Position numbers and translations under genes: made by a program | Part shown: piece after piece, positions 25,480 to 33,952 of the stretch | Numbering within the stretch: position 1 is the first letter of the stretch | Layout: each line of letters opens with the position of its first letter | Assembly (NCBI RefSeq): GCF_021726515.1 | Contig: NZ_JAKKCJ010000003.1 | Span: 434,001 to 498,000 of the forward strand | Origin: Vibrio sp. CK2-1 | GTDB taxonomy: Bacteria; Pseudomonadota; Gammaproteobacteria; Enterobacterales; Vibrionaceae | Direction: 5' to 3' | DNA length: 64,000 nt | Notes under the pieces: generated by a model | What the model saw: only the letters and a program-made list of their open reading frames with translations | What the model was told of the DNA's origin: nothing | Database searches by the model: none

Positions 25480-28400
25480 TAGTAATGAGCGGTGATAGTG
25501 ATTTTTCTAAGTTACAAAAAAATGATTTAGCCCATACCTTAACATTAACTGATTTTTGTAAATTATGTTCTAACGAAGGTCAGTTTAATAAACGCTTTAC
25601 TCCACATCCTGATGCAAAAGTATTGCTGCAAGATATTCCTCTGCTAGAAAAAAGCTTGCTGCTAAATGATAAAAAAGTAGAAGCAAGACCGTTATCCGTT
25701 GATGGTTGGCTAGGCCAAGAGCAAATTTTTGAACACCCGAATGAAGTATATAAAGAGTACCTTGCTCAAAGTGAAGCCGATAAGAATGATAGTGCCATTA
25801 TCCGCAGCTGGGATTTTGATAAACTATCAAATCATGAGGCTAAAACTCCTGATGGACGTATAAAAATTGCCTCTCGTGAACGTGAAGTACTCACCAAGAT
25901 AAAAAGAGAAAATAGAGAGCTATACGAGCATTGTGTATCTTCACTAACAATACCGACTAAAGAGAAGATAACCTCGCAATACAATGAGGTCGTTGAGCTT
26001 CCTCATGGTCATGAGCGCCTTAATGACTTTATCGCTACCTATGGTGAAAACTTATCCATTGATGAGCGTGTTAACTTAGTAAGAGTGTTAATAGCTCGCT
26101 TTGCAGACTTGCACCAATTGCAACTCGCTCACCGGGATATAGGTAAACACAGTATTTGGTTAAGTACTGGGCAACGTGTTGCGCTTTCAAACTTTATTTC
26201 GGCCTTTGATCGCAAGAAAGAAACCGTGGGTGATGTTCGAGATGAGCTATCGGTATACAACCAAGCTACGTCTTCTCTGTCGGCCTATCATTACGATGTT
26301 TCTCGCCTTGCTATTATTGCGTGGGCAATTCTTGAAGCCAAACGATTAACACCTGCACTTGAAAAATCATTAGAGAAAGACCTATCACAATGTGATGCTT
26401 GGTATGGCGAGACGTTATTAAAAGCACTTAACGGTAAAGACTTTGCTAATGCTGGTGAGTTTTTAGATGCTTTAGTTAATCAAGAACCAAGTAAGGAAGC
26501 CGATTTTAGCTTTTCGACTCAAGAATTAGAGCGATTTGTTAAATCGACTAAAGTTGGCCGGTTGCACCCTGAAGTGAAGTTTATTTCTGAAACTGATTCA
26601 AAAGAGGTATATAAGGCCGACAACGGTGTAGTGAAAGTTTGGAATAATATTAACCCTACTGACATAAATGCCGGTCTAGGGTTGCGCACGTTATCGTTTT
26701 TAGAACGAGTAGAAAAACTGCAAAGCCTTAATCTAAGTTTTATCCCCACCGTTATTGATTATGGTATTACCGCACGAGATAGCTCATTGTACTTGGTAAG
26801 TGAGTGGATTGAAGGTGAGGCTTTAGATCCTTATAGAATGCGTAATCGCAGAAACGATATTGTTAAAAGCTTAGTAGCACATATTGAGCATATGCATTCA
26901 TTAGGCTTTGCACATGGCGACTTAAAACCTGAAAACGTTCTTGTAGATAAGCATGGTGACGTTTTTATTATTGATGTTTTAGATTTTCATCATGATGCAG
27001 AAGAGTTGCTTAATACCGAATATAGTCCTGCTGATATCGATAATAGCTCAGCCTTTGAACGTGATAATTATGCGGTAATGAAAATAAGTGCTGAATTACT
27101 GGAAATTGACTGGGGCACTGAGAGCTCAAGCTTTGAAGCAGTTAGCCAAGCTATTATTCACGAACTTGAAGACGTTGATTTTGGCTTTAGAGAATTAACT
27201 CGTTTTAAAGATGCCGTTTTAAATCCAGAACAAGCAGCACAACCATCGGTTGAAACAATTGATATTGAAATTGGTAGTGCCCGAGAAAACTTTGATACGC
27301 TGATAATATACCCAGATAACGGTAAGTTGTATGTTTCAATTGAAGAAAACAGAAATAAAGGCTACGGGTTAGTCGTTATCTTTTCAGGTTTAGGCGGCAT
27401 TCAAAAGCTTTACTTTGATGAAAGTCGCTTTGAATTTGAACATGGCATGCGTCCAATAAAAAGTGAAAGGAGTGATGTTGCAAAGAGAGATATTGAAAAT
27501 GCAGTGCTAGAACTTCCTTTTGCTATTCGGATTACTCAAGGTAGAGCAAGTAACTTAGAAACCCTCAATAGACGAATTCGACAGTTTTATAGTTTTGAAA
27601 ACGCAGTTAAGCAATTTCAATTAAAACAAAGAAAAGTAGCGCCGCTTTCGATAGAACAATCCTCTGATATTATTGAGACTGAAACCAGTGTTGAGCCGAT
27701 ATCGACCAAAGAACTTTGGAAGGCAATTCTTAAAACAGAGACTGAATCTCATCCATATGTAGAGCTTATTGGCGAGCCTAGAACACATAAGGATGATAAA
27801 GACATTCTAATCCTGCCATATGAAGCTGAGAAAGATCCACTTGATGGCTTTACCGCTAAAGATCAAGTTGAAGCGATTATCGTTAATGATGAAGAAGACT
27901 ACTTTATTGGCGAAGTTAATTTATCAGCCTCAGGATTAAATAGAGTGCAGTTATCTCGCTATTCGAATAGAGCTCACCGATTAACTGAAGAAGATATCAT
28001 TTTCTTTCGTAGTAAAGCGGATAAGTCTTCTTTTAATAAGCGAAAGAACGCATTAACTCGTATTCTTGACCAAGACTCAGTTGTTGAAAACTTATCAGAT
28101 TATTTTGAGCCTAACTGTGACATAGAGCCTACAGACTATGATTTAACTGTCACCGATGAAGACTTTAAACGTTATGACCGTAAAGACGATAACGGTAATG
28201 CTATTAAGCTTAATGATAAGCAACGAATAGCCTTTCAAAAGCTTCTAAGATTTGGCCCTCTTTCAATGTTGCAAGGACCACCTGGTACAGGTAAAACTGA
28301 GTTTATTGCTGCTTTTGTTCATTACCTAATTGAAAAACAAGGCACTGAGCGAATTTTATTGGTGAGTCAGTCACATGAAGCTGTAAATACTGCTGCAGAA

Positions 28401-29972
28401 CGAATTCGAAAACACTGTGGCCGTTTAAAAACGGATCTTGATGTTGTGCGTTTTAGTCGAAGTGAATCAACTATTTCTCACTCTTTACGTGATGTTTATT
28501 CTGACAATATTGTTAGTCAAAAAGTAGAACAATTTGAAACTCAATTAAAATATCGAGTGTTGAACCTAGCTAAGTCATTAAAAGCTCCTGCTGATTATTT
28601 AGAAGCCTATTTAACGTTAGATAAGCAAATACTTTCACACATTACCGAGCAACAAAATGCTTTAATAGCGCTTGATGATGAAGAATTAGTTGCTAAACAG
28701 AAGAAAGAGCTTAAAAAACAAATAGGTGAAAGGAAGTCATTAATTAACAGTAGATTGCCTCAGAGTATACGTACCAACAAAGATTGGCATGATAATTTGA
28801 GTGAGGTTCGTGAAGGCTTAATTAAAGATTTAAACCATGAGTATGCTATTGAACCTAATATCTCTAGTTCAGTTCAACGATTAGTAAAATTGTCGAAAGA
28901 TATGATACGAGTTATGCAATCTGGGAATGCGAATATGGACGAGTTTTTGGCCCGTTCAAAACAACTGGTCGCAGGTACTTGTGTTGGTATTGGTAACTGG
29001 AATATTGATATAGCAAGTAATCAGTATGACTGGATCATTATTGATGAAGCGGCTCGCTCAATTGCAAGTGAACTAGCAATTGCGATGCAAGTAGGTAAAC
29101 GAGTGCTACTTGTTGGAGATCATAAGCAACTACCACCTCTTTATACTGATCCTCACAAAAAAGCCTTAGCAAGACATTTAGGTATTCAATCATCGAATGA
29201 TATTGATGAATTAATTGAAAGTGACTTTGCCCGTGCGTTTGAAAGTGATTATGGAAAACAGGTTGGTGCAAAACTACTAGTACAATATCGAATGGCTCCT
29301 GCTATTGGTACTTTGGTCTCTCAGTGTTTTTATGATGGTGAGCTAGAAAATGGTGAACGAAAGATCCCTGATATTTACCGTGATGTGCCCAAAGCATTGA
29401 GTTCAGCTACAACGTGGCTTGATACATCGAATTTAAATAAAAAAGCACATCATCAAACGGGTTCTGGTCGAAGTATTTACAACGATGCTGAAGCTGATGC
29501 TATTGTTGATTTGCTTAAACAGGTTGATGAAAACGAGACTTTTGTTCATTCATTACTAGAGCAAGTAAAAGAAGGTGAAGCTGCTATTGGTGTAATTTGT
29601 ATGTACGCCGAGCAGAAAAGACGAATAAGACAAAAAGTTAAAAAAGCATCTTTGTCTGATGAACTAACTAAATTATTGAAAATTGATACTGTAGATAGTT
29701 ATCAGGGTAAAGAGAATCGCGTGATTATTTTATCGGTAACACGTTCAGAGCAAAAGCAAGGTTCAGGGTTTTTAAAGCTACCAAACCGAATTAATGTTGG
29801 CCTTTCAAGAGCTATGGACCGTTTGGTAATTGTTGGTGATAAGAGAATGTGGCAAGGAAAGAATAGCCAATTGCCATTTGGTAAGGTTATTAAGTTTATG
29901 GAAGAAAACGCTAGTGAAGACTTGTATCGCTTTGTAGACATTACAACCAAGAAATTTAAGAAGGCGGTATAG
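25467..29972 (+). CDS. Tandem kinase / SF1 helicase protein, Mokosh-like MkoA
   Basis: A 1501-residue protein, numbered from the GTG at 25467; translation probably enters from the NERD frame. Residues 1-30 finish the NERD domain. Residues about 150-345 are a degenerate kinase lobe: HRDIGKHSIWL lacks the catalytic-loop Asn, and no DFG is seen. Residues about 350-600 are a second kinase with VVKVW (ATP Lys) and HGDLKPENVLV; DFG is replaced by IDVLDF. From 900 on is a COG1112-type superfamily 1 helicase: Walker A LQGPPGTGKTE (near 934), IIIDEAARS (near 1188), GDHKQLPP, VDSYQGKE (near 1408) and NVGLSRAMDRLVIVGD. Kinase plus SF1 helicase with a small partner gene is the layout described for Mokosh type I anti-phage systems. 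Confidence 0.8.
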   Translation: MHFLVVMSGDSDFSKLQKNDLAHTLTLTDFCKLCSNEGQFNKRFTPHPDAKVLLQDIPLLEKSLLLNDKKVEARPLSVDGWLGQEQIFEHPNEVYKEYLAQSEADKNDSAIIRSWDFDKLSNHEAKTPDGRIKIASREREVLTKIKRENRELYEHCVSSLTIPTKEKITSQYNEVVELPHGHERLNDFIATYGENLSIDERVNLVRVLIARFADLHQLQLAHRDIGKHSIWLSTGQRVALSNFISAFDRKKETVGDVRDELSVYNQATSSLSAYHYDVSRLAIIAWAILEAKRLTPALEKSLEKDLSQCDAWYGETLLKALNGKDFANAGEFLDALVNQEPSKEADFSFSTQELERFVKSTKVGRLHPEVKFISETDSKEVYKADNGVVKVWNNINPTDINAGLGLRTLSFLERVEKLQSLNLSFIPTVIDYGITARDSSLYLVSEWIEGEALDPYRMRNRRNDIVKSLVAHIEHMHSLGFAHGDLKPENVLVDKHGDVFIIDVLDFHHDAEELLNTEYSPADIDNSSAFERDNYAVMKISAELLEIDWGTESSSFEAVSQAIIHELEDVDFGFRELTRFKDAVLNPEQAAQPSVETIDIEIGSARENFDTLIIYPDNGKLYVSIEENRNKGYGLVVIFSGLGGIQKLYFDESRFEFEHGMRPIKSERSDVAKRDIENAVLELPFAIRITQGRASNLETLNRRIRQFYSFENAVKQFQLKQRKVAPLSIEQSSDIIETETSVEPISTKELWKAILKTETESHPYVELIGEPRTHKDDKDILILPYEAEKDPLDGFTAKDQVEAIIVNDEEDYFIGEVNLSASGLNRVQLSRYSNRAHRLTEEDIIFFRSKADKSSFNKRKNALTRILDQDSVVENLSDYFEPNCDIEPTDYDLTVTDEDFKRYDRKDDNGNAIKLNDKQRIAFQKLLRFGPLSMLQGPPGTGKTEFIAAFVHYLIEKQGTERILLVSQSHEAVNTAAERIRKHCGRLKTDLDVVRFSRSESTISHSLRDVYSDNIVSQKVEQFETQLKYRVLNLAKSLKAPADYLEAYLTLDKQILSHITEQQNALIALDDEELVAKQKKELKKQIGERKSLINSRLPQSIRTNKDWHDNLSEVREGLIKDLNHEYAIEPNISSSVQRLVKLSKDMIRVMQSGNANMDEFLARSKQLVAGTCVGIGNWNIDIASNQYDWIIIDEAARSIASELAIAMQVGKRVLLVGDHKQLPPLYTDPHKKALARHLGIQSSNDIDELIESDFARAFESDYGKQVGAKLLVQYRMAPAIGTLVSQCFYDGELENGERKIPDIYRDVPKALSSATTWLDTSNLNKKAHHQTGSGRSIYNDAEADAIVDLLKQVDENETFVHSLLEQVKEGEAAIGVICMYAEQKRRIRQKVKKASLSDELTKLLKIDTVDSYQGKENRVIILSVTRSEQKQGSGFLKLPNRINVGLSRAMDRLVIVGDKRMWQGKNSQLPFGKVIKFMEENASEDLYRFVDITTKKFKKAV

Positions 29973-29977
29973 CTGTT

Positions 29978-31363
29978 ATGGAAAACACAACGATTGAATT
30001 TAATGAAGTAGATTATATTGTACCTACTGAAACATTTGGTATTGAATACTCCTATTTAAGTAAACAAGGCTTTCCGTTCATAAAAGAATTTTTGCTTAAA
30101 GCACTTTATATTTCACCGCTTTCGAAGTTTGAACTGTCTTCATTTTTTGGCTTTAACCAGCGTGAATTAGCGGCTGCTATTGAGGAACCTATCAGTAAAG
30201 GTGAAGTTGCATATTCTGACGAAGGAAAGCTATTTTTAACCACATTGGCAAAAGGTTATTTTTCATCATTAGATGATAAACCTATGATTGAAAAGCCACA
30301 GTCTCGAACTTCTTCTGTTTCATTTGAATTAGTTGGGTTTAATAAAGTTAAAAACCAGCATGAAAATTGGCACACAGGTCTTCGTTTAAATGTTAATCAT
30401 GAAGTACAAAGCTTAAGTGAGCAGCATGCAAGAGCTATGTTTACTAAACACTTTCAGCGGCTAGTAGAACGAGGTGAATTGGGAGTTATTAAAACTCATG
30501 ATAACTCGTTACCTAGCCTTTATTCAGTTGATAAAGTGTCTAGAAAGAAAACTATCGCTCACAGAATTAAGCGTAAGTTTGAGATAGATTTAGACAGCCG
30601 AATTAAGCCTTTTTATGTTGATAAACTTTACGAAAATGATGAGGCAATTACACAGGCTATTGCACAAGAAACTGACAACATCAGATTAGGTAACAATCTA
30701 AATAGTATTATAGCTGCATGGGATGCTTTTGAAGATATGTCTGTTAGTCGTTTTATCAAAGATGACAGCATCGACTTTCGAAGTATGCTGGTTGAAATGG
30801 TAGCTGGCACTTCTGATAAACCGTATGAGCTTTTGGTTGGTCCATTATATGCTAAGCAACCTTGGAATGTTATTGAGAGCAATTTAAAGAAACTCAAGCC
30901 CCAGAAAAAGACGCAAAAACCAAGAGAGCTATGCTGGTTTGGTGCTAATACTCGTTATTGGGGAATGAGTGAAGGCTTTAATAAAGCTAAAGATAGCCTG
31001 AACAACTATAAAACGAATGGAAAAAGCACAAATTATAAGCTTAAGGTGTATTTACCTTGTGATGACCATCAGAATGTTGAAAGGCAAGCTGGTAGAGCAT
31101 GGAAACACAAATTAGGTAGCATTGAGTTTTGTGAAGGTATTAGAAACGGCTTATTTGATGGTAGCGTTGAGGTTTTACTCTTAGATAATGAATTTGCTGC
31201 GGTAAGTTATCACTTATCAATGCCAGATCTTAGCCCTGTTCATATTCCGCTAGGTTTTTTCACAACAGACCAAAAGTTAGTTGCCAAAATAGCTAACGTT
31301 GCTAATGAGTTTTTGAAAGGCTCTGTGTCTCATGGAAAGCCGAATTTAATCGGTAAATTGTAA
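29978..31363 (+). CDS. Partner protein of the kinase-helicase, possible degenerate PLD-like nuclease
   Basis: A 461-residue cytosolic protein starting 5 bases after the helicase stop, so surely co-transcribed. The N-terminal part (residues about 25-95, LLKALYISPLSKFELSSFFG) reads like a winged helix. Residues 150-215 are basic (SRKKTIAHRIKRKF). In Mokosh type I the partner is a phospholipase-D-family nuclease. Here the C-terminal strand pattern VEVLLLDNEFAAVSYHLSM resembles the end of a PLD repeat, but no HxK(x4)D motif is visible. Either the motif is degenerate or the family is different. A structure-based comparison is needed. Confidence 0.55.
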   Translation: MENTTIEFNEVDYIVPTETFGIEYSYLSKQGFPFIKEFLLKALYISPLSKFELSSFFGFNQRELAAAIEEPISKGEVAYSDEGKLFLTTLAKGYFSSLDDKPMIEKPQSRTSSVSFELVGFNKVKNQHENWHTGLRLNVNHEVQSLSEQHARAMFTKHFQRLVERGELGVIKTHDNSLPSLYSVDKVSRKKTIAHRIKRKFEIDLDSRIKPFYVDKLYENDEAITQAIAQETDNIRLGNNLNSIIAAWDAFEDMSVSRFIKDDSIDFRSMLVEMVAGTSDKPYELLVGPLYAKQPWNVIESNLKKLKPQKKTQKPRELCWFGANTRYWGMSEGFNKAKDSLNNYKTNGKSTNYKLKVYLPCDDHQNVERQAGRAWKHKLGSIEFCEGIRNGLFDGSVEVLLLDNEFAAVSYHLSMPDLSPVHIPLGFFTTDQKLVAKIANVANEFLKGSVSHGKPNLIGKL

Positions 31364-31649
31364 GTTAGAGCCTGATTTTGGGAAGTGTTACATCTGATTT
31401 TAGCAGTATAGTGGATGAGTGAGCGAGATCAGTTGCATACAAACTGTTTGCAATACTAAAAGTAATCTAAAAAGACAGTGTATCCTAAGGAGTCTAACTC
31501 ACTTTGATGTCCAAAAACAGTTCTAATATTTATTGTGTAATAGCAATTTCTTGTTGGTCAGTTGAGGGGAATCACTTAATGAAAGCAAAACTTATATTCA
31601 TCTCGGTATGTAAATATTGTATCAATATGACTACAAGAGAGGTTTCTTT
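31364..31649. other. Region between the defence operon and yefM
   Basis: About 285 AT-rich bases. The only feature I can support is a short leader ORF at its right end (31579-31653). No terminator with a convincing stem was found after the defence operon. Confidence 0.4.
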
Positions 31650-31653
31650 ATGA
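31579..31653 (+). CDS. 24-residue leader peptide overlapping yefM start
   Basis: GAGGGG lies 8 bases before ATG. The frame is MKAKLIFISVCKYCINMTTR plus four residues, and its TGA overlaps the yefM ATG (ATGA). Such an overlap usually couples translation. It may be a true leader peptide or the end of an eroded gene. Confidence 0.4.
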   Translation: MKAKLIFISVCKYCINMTTREVSL

Positions 31654-31901
31654 TAGTTTTAAAGTATTCAGAGCTAGGCTCAAACTTAAAGAATGTCTGC
31701 GATTTAGTGATTAATAATTGTGAAATCGTGACTATTCAACGCCGTAATTCTGAAAATTTAGTGATGATGAGTGAATCAGAGTTTAATGCATGGCGTGAAA
31801 CTATTTACCTGATGTCGAACCCTCATAATGCTTCATGGCTAATGGAGTCAATTGCACAAGGTACGCTTGTTGATAAGCCATTAGTTGATAGTGATGAATA
31901 A
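31650..31901 (+). CDS. yefM: YefM/Phd-family antitoxin
   Basis: An 83-residue DNA-binding antitoxin. It begins MIVLKYSELGSNLKNVCDLV, the Phd/YefM fold that binds the operator of its own operon. MMSESEFNAWRETIYLMSNP and ASWLMESI match E. coli YefM closely. The C-terminal tail (VDKPLVDSDE) should wrap the toxin. Start 31650 has AGAGAGG upstream; the longer frame from 31617 has no ribosome site. The toxin gene that should follow is broken, so this antitoxin is an orphan or serves a remote toxin. Confidence 0.88.
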   Translation: MIVLKYSELGSNLKNVCDLVINNCEIVTIQRRNSENLVMMSESEFNAWRETIYLMSNPHNASWLMESIAQGTLVDKPLVDSDE

Positions 31902-31980
31902 TGTTATCTTGCTTTACTGAAAATGCTTGGAAAGATTTCGAGCATTGGCAAGTTTAAGATAAGACAATTTATCTAAATAC
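31901..31980 (+). pseudogene. yoeB: Truncated YoeB toxin remnant
   Basis: ATG overlaps the yefM stop (TAATG), the classic antitoxin-toxin junction. The frame reads MLSCFTENAWKDFEHWQV and then TAA (31955-31957). This matches the start of YoeB (FTE/SxxAW-DY-YWQ). After the stop the same frame still resembles YoeB for a few residues (DKTIYLN, compare TDKKxxKRIN) and then ends in the promoter region of the next gene. The catalytic C-terminus, including the Arg/His active site, is missing, so no toxin is made here. Confidence 0.72.
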
Positions 31981-32011
31981 TCACTCACAGAAAACCTCAA
32001 AGTACCCATAT

Positions 32012-32500
32012 ATGTCTAAAGATTTTGATTTCACTACAGAATACACTCTTGATAAGCGCTTTTTTGAAGAGTGCTATGATCAAACTAGTCGTCCTGCTAA
32101 ATTTCCCAAGGCCTATCTCAAGGCTATGTTTTTTCTCATTTTCGGTGTGATTGTCGTTAAATTTGATCTCTTGCCAAGCAGTTACGTTGGTTGGTTCTTT
32201 ATTGTTCTGAGTGTTATTGAAGTGCTTAGTGTTTATTTTAAGCGAACGTGGTGGGTATGGCGACAAACGTACAGTACCGGCTCTAATAGCAAAGTGACAT
32301 TTCAAGTCAACTCTAGCGGTGTGAGTTATGATAGCTCAGCCAACAGTCGTAGTATTGCCTGGACTGATATCAACCAAGTTCAACAAAGTGATTTAGGTTT
32401 TATTTTTCATATAGGCAAGCAACGTCAATATATCAGTAAATCTTGCTTAAATGATGAAGCGATCGCATTCATTGTAGAGCAGCACGCAGCAGCTAAATGA
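32012..32500 (+). CDS. YcxB-like membrane protein
   Basis: A 162-residue protein with two adjacent hydrophobic segments (about residues 35-72) followed by a beta-rich cytosolic domain (VTFQVNSSGVSYDSSANSRS, then IAWTDINQVQQSDLGFIFHI). This is the layout of YcxB-like/bacterial-PH-like proteins of unknown function. It lies just downstream of the eroded yoeB. The ribosome site is poor (no clear purine run before ATG). Confidence 0.6.
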   Translation: MSKDFDFTTEYTLDKRFFEECYDQTSRPAKFPKAYLKAMFFLIFGVIVVKFDLLPSSYVGWFFIVLSVIEVLSVYFKRTWWVWRQTYSTGSNSKVTFQVNSSGVSYDSSANSRSIAWTDINQVQQSDLGFIFHIGKQRQYISKSCLNDEAIAFIVEQHAAAK

Positions 32501-32547
32501 AGACGGTTAATATTCGAAATATAGGGCAATAATAAATACTACACACT

Positions 32548-32576
32548 AAAACCTTGTATTGTCTTTACAAGGTTTT
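32548..32576. terminator. Bidirectional terminator between the YcxB-like gene and the DEAD-box gene
   Basis: An 11-bp perfect stem, AAAACCTTGTA (32548-32558) / TACAAGGTTTT (32566-32576), separates the two convergent genes. Confidence 0.8.
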
Positions 32577-32602
32577 CCCATTCTACTTTTCTCACCGTCT
32601 AT

Positions 32603-33841
32603 TTAACCGCGCTTTGGCTTTCCTTTAAACTCTTTAATACTACGCTTTTGTGCGCTGCGACGATTCGCTTGTTTATCACGAGCAGGACGTTTTGCTGCGC
32701 CAGAACTGGGTGTGTCAGTGACAGGGAAACCCACCAAATCATCGAGAGGTAATGCGCGTTTGGTTAGCTTACGTATTGCGTCTAATGCCAATGTTTCTGC
32801 ATGACAAACCAAAGATATTGCCAACCCAGTGTGACCAGCACGAGCGGTACGGCCGACTCGGTGGACATAAACGGGTGCACTTTCAGGTAGATCAAAATTA
32901 ATGACTACAGGTAGCGCATCAATATGAATGCCGCGAGCAAGTAGGTCGGTTGCAATGAGCACTTGGATATTTTGTTGTTTAAAGTCAGTGAGAGTTTGCT
33001 CGCGTGTTATTTGATCTTTATTACCATGTAAGGCAGCGGCTTTCACTCCAGCTTTAATCAGTTTTTTAGCTAAAGCATCGGCGTTGTCTTTGGCGCTGAT
33101 AAAAACCAGAACTTGTTGGTTGGAATGTTGAGCCAGCAATGCCAGTAGTGCTTTGGTTTTACTGCCTTTGTTCACTAGATATAGTTGCTCATCAATATGG
33201 TCGACGACGCTATTCTCACTATTAGACTGAATTTTCTTGGCATTTGACATGATGGAATGCATTTTTTGTGCTAATTCATCGGCTAAGGTGGCAGAGAAAC
33301 ACAGTGTTTGGCGCGAGCTAGGCATAAAATCAATGATGCTTTGAAGGTCTTTCCAAAACCCCATATCAATTAAACGATCAGCTTCATCTAATACCAAGTG
33401 CTGAATAGCGGATAAGTCGAGTTTGTTTTCTTTGATAAGCGCCAATAACCGGCCTGGTGTTGCGATAATTAATGCAGGACTTTCGGCGAGTTGCTGTAAT
33501 TGTTGTTCGATATCTACGCCGCCGAATAGGCTTGCGACTTTAATGCCTATGCTTTGAGCGAGTGGCTGTAGGCTGTGGTTTATTTGTCGGGCGAGCTCAC
33601 GGGTTGGCACAATGATCACTGTGAGAACTTTACCGTTATTTTTAGGTTCTGCGGCAATCATAGAGAGTAGTGGTAGGGCAAATGCGTAGGTTTTGCCACT
33701 GCCAGTTTGCGCCAAAGCCAACACATCAGAACGGTTTAAAATTTCCGGGATCACTTGTTGTTGGATTGGGCTCGGAGTGACAACGGAATCGGGCAAGGCT
33801 TTGATAAGGACGGGGTTGAGTTTGAGTTCGCTAAAGGTCAT
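32603..33841 (-). CDS. DEAD-box ATP-dependent RNA helicase, RhlE-like
   Basis: A 412-residue RNA helicase that remodels RNA or ribonucleoproteins using ATP. Q motif (TPSPIQQQVIPEIL), motif I AQTGSGKT, motif Ia PTRELA, motif II DEAD within HLVLDEADRL, motif III SAT and motif VI HRVGRTARAG are all present. The basic C-terminal tail (KRPARDKQANRRSAQKRS) suits RNA binding and is short, as in RhlE-type proteins. The Met at 33841 (MTFSELKLNP) is where the family begins; the ribosome site is weak. I leave the symbol blank because RhlE, SrmB and similar paralogues are hard to separate by eye. Confidence 0.88.
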   Translation of the reverse strand: MTFSELKLNPVLIKALPDSVVTPSPIQQQVIPEILNRSDVLALAQTGSGKTYAFALPLLSMIAAEPKNNGKVLTVIIVPTRELARQINHSLQPLAQSIGIKVASLFGGVDIEQQLQQLAESPALIIATPGRLLALIKENKLDLSAIQHLVLDEADRLIDMGFWKDLQSIIDFMPSSRQTLCFSATLADELAQKMHSIMSNAKKIQSNSENSVVDHIDEQLYLVNKGSKTKALLALLAQHSNQQVLVFISAKDNADALAKKLIKAGVKAAALHGNKDQITREQTLTDFKQQNIQVLIATDLLARGIHIDALPVVINFDLPESAPVYVHRVGRTARAGHTGLAISLVCHAETLALDAIRKLTKRALPLDDLVGFPVTDTPSSGAAKRPARDKQANRRSAQKRSIKEFKGKPKRG

Positions 33842-33893
33842 GAAGGGGCTGCCTGTCAAAAATATGCGCAGAGTGTAGCACACAAGAGAAAGT

Positions 33894-33931
33894 ACAAAGC
33901 CGCCATCGTTTAGTTTCGATGGCGGCTTTGT
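33894..33931. terminator. Long 15-bp hairpin between ybjL and the DEAD-box gene
   Basis: ACAAAGCCGCCATCG (33894-33908) pairs perfectly with CGATGGCGGCTTTGT (33917-33931). It lies 22 bases after the ybjL stop on the minus strand and acts as its terminator, although the T tract beyond it is short. Confidence 0.75.
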
Positions 33932-33952
33932 GTTTGGAAGTTAACGCTAATG

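Noticed and set aside
25033-31363. Restriction-modification or BREX locus
   Set aside because: No methyltransferase, PglZ or BrxL-like gene is present; only the NERD-kinase theme is shared with PglW.
31364-31640. Possible integron attC/VCR array around the toxin-antitoxin genes
   Set aside because: No VCR-like core sites or long imperfect palindromes were found around yefM.
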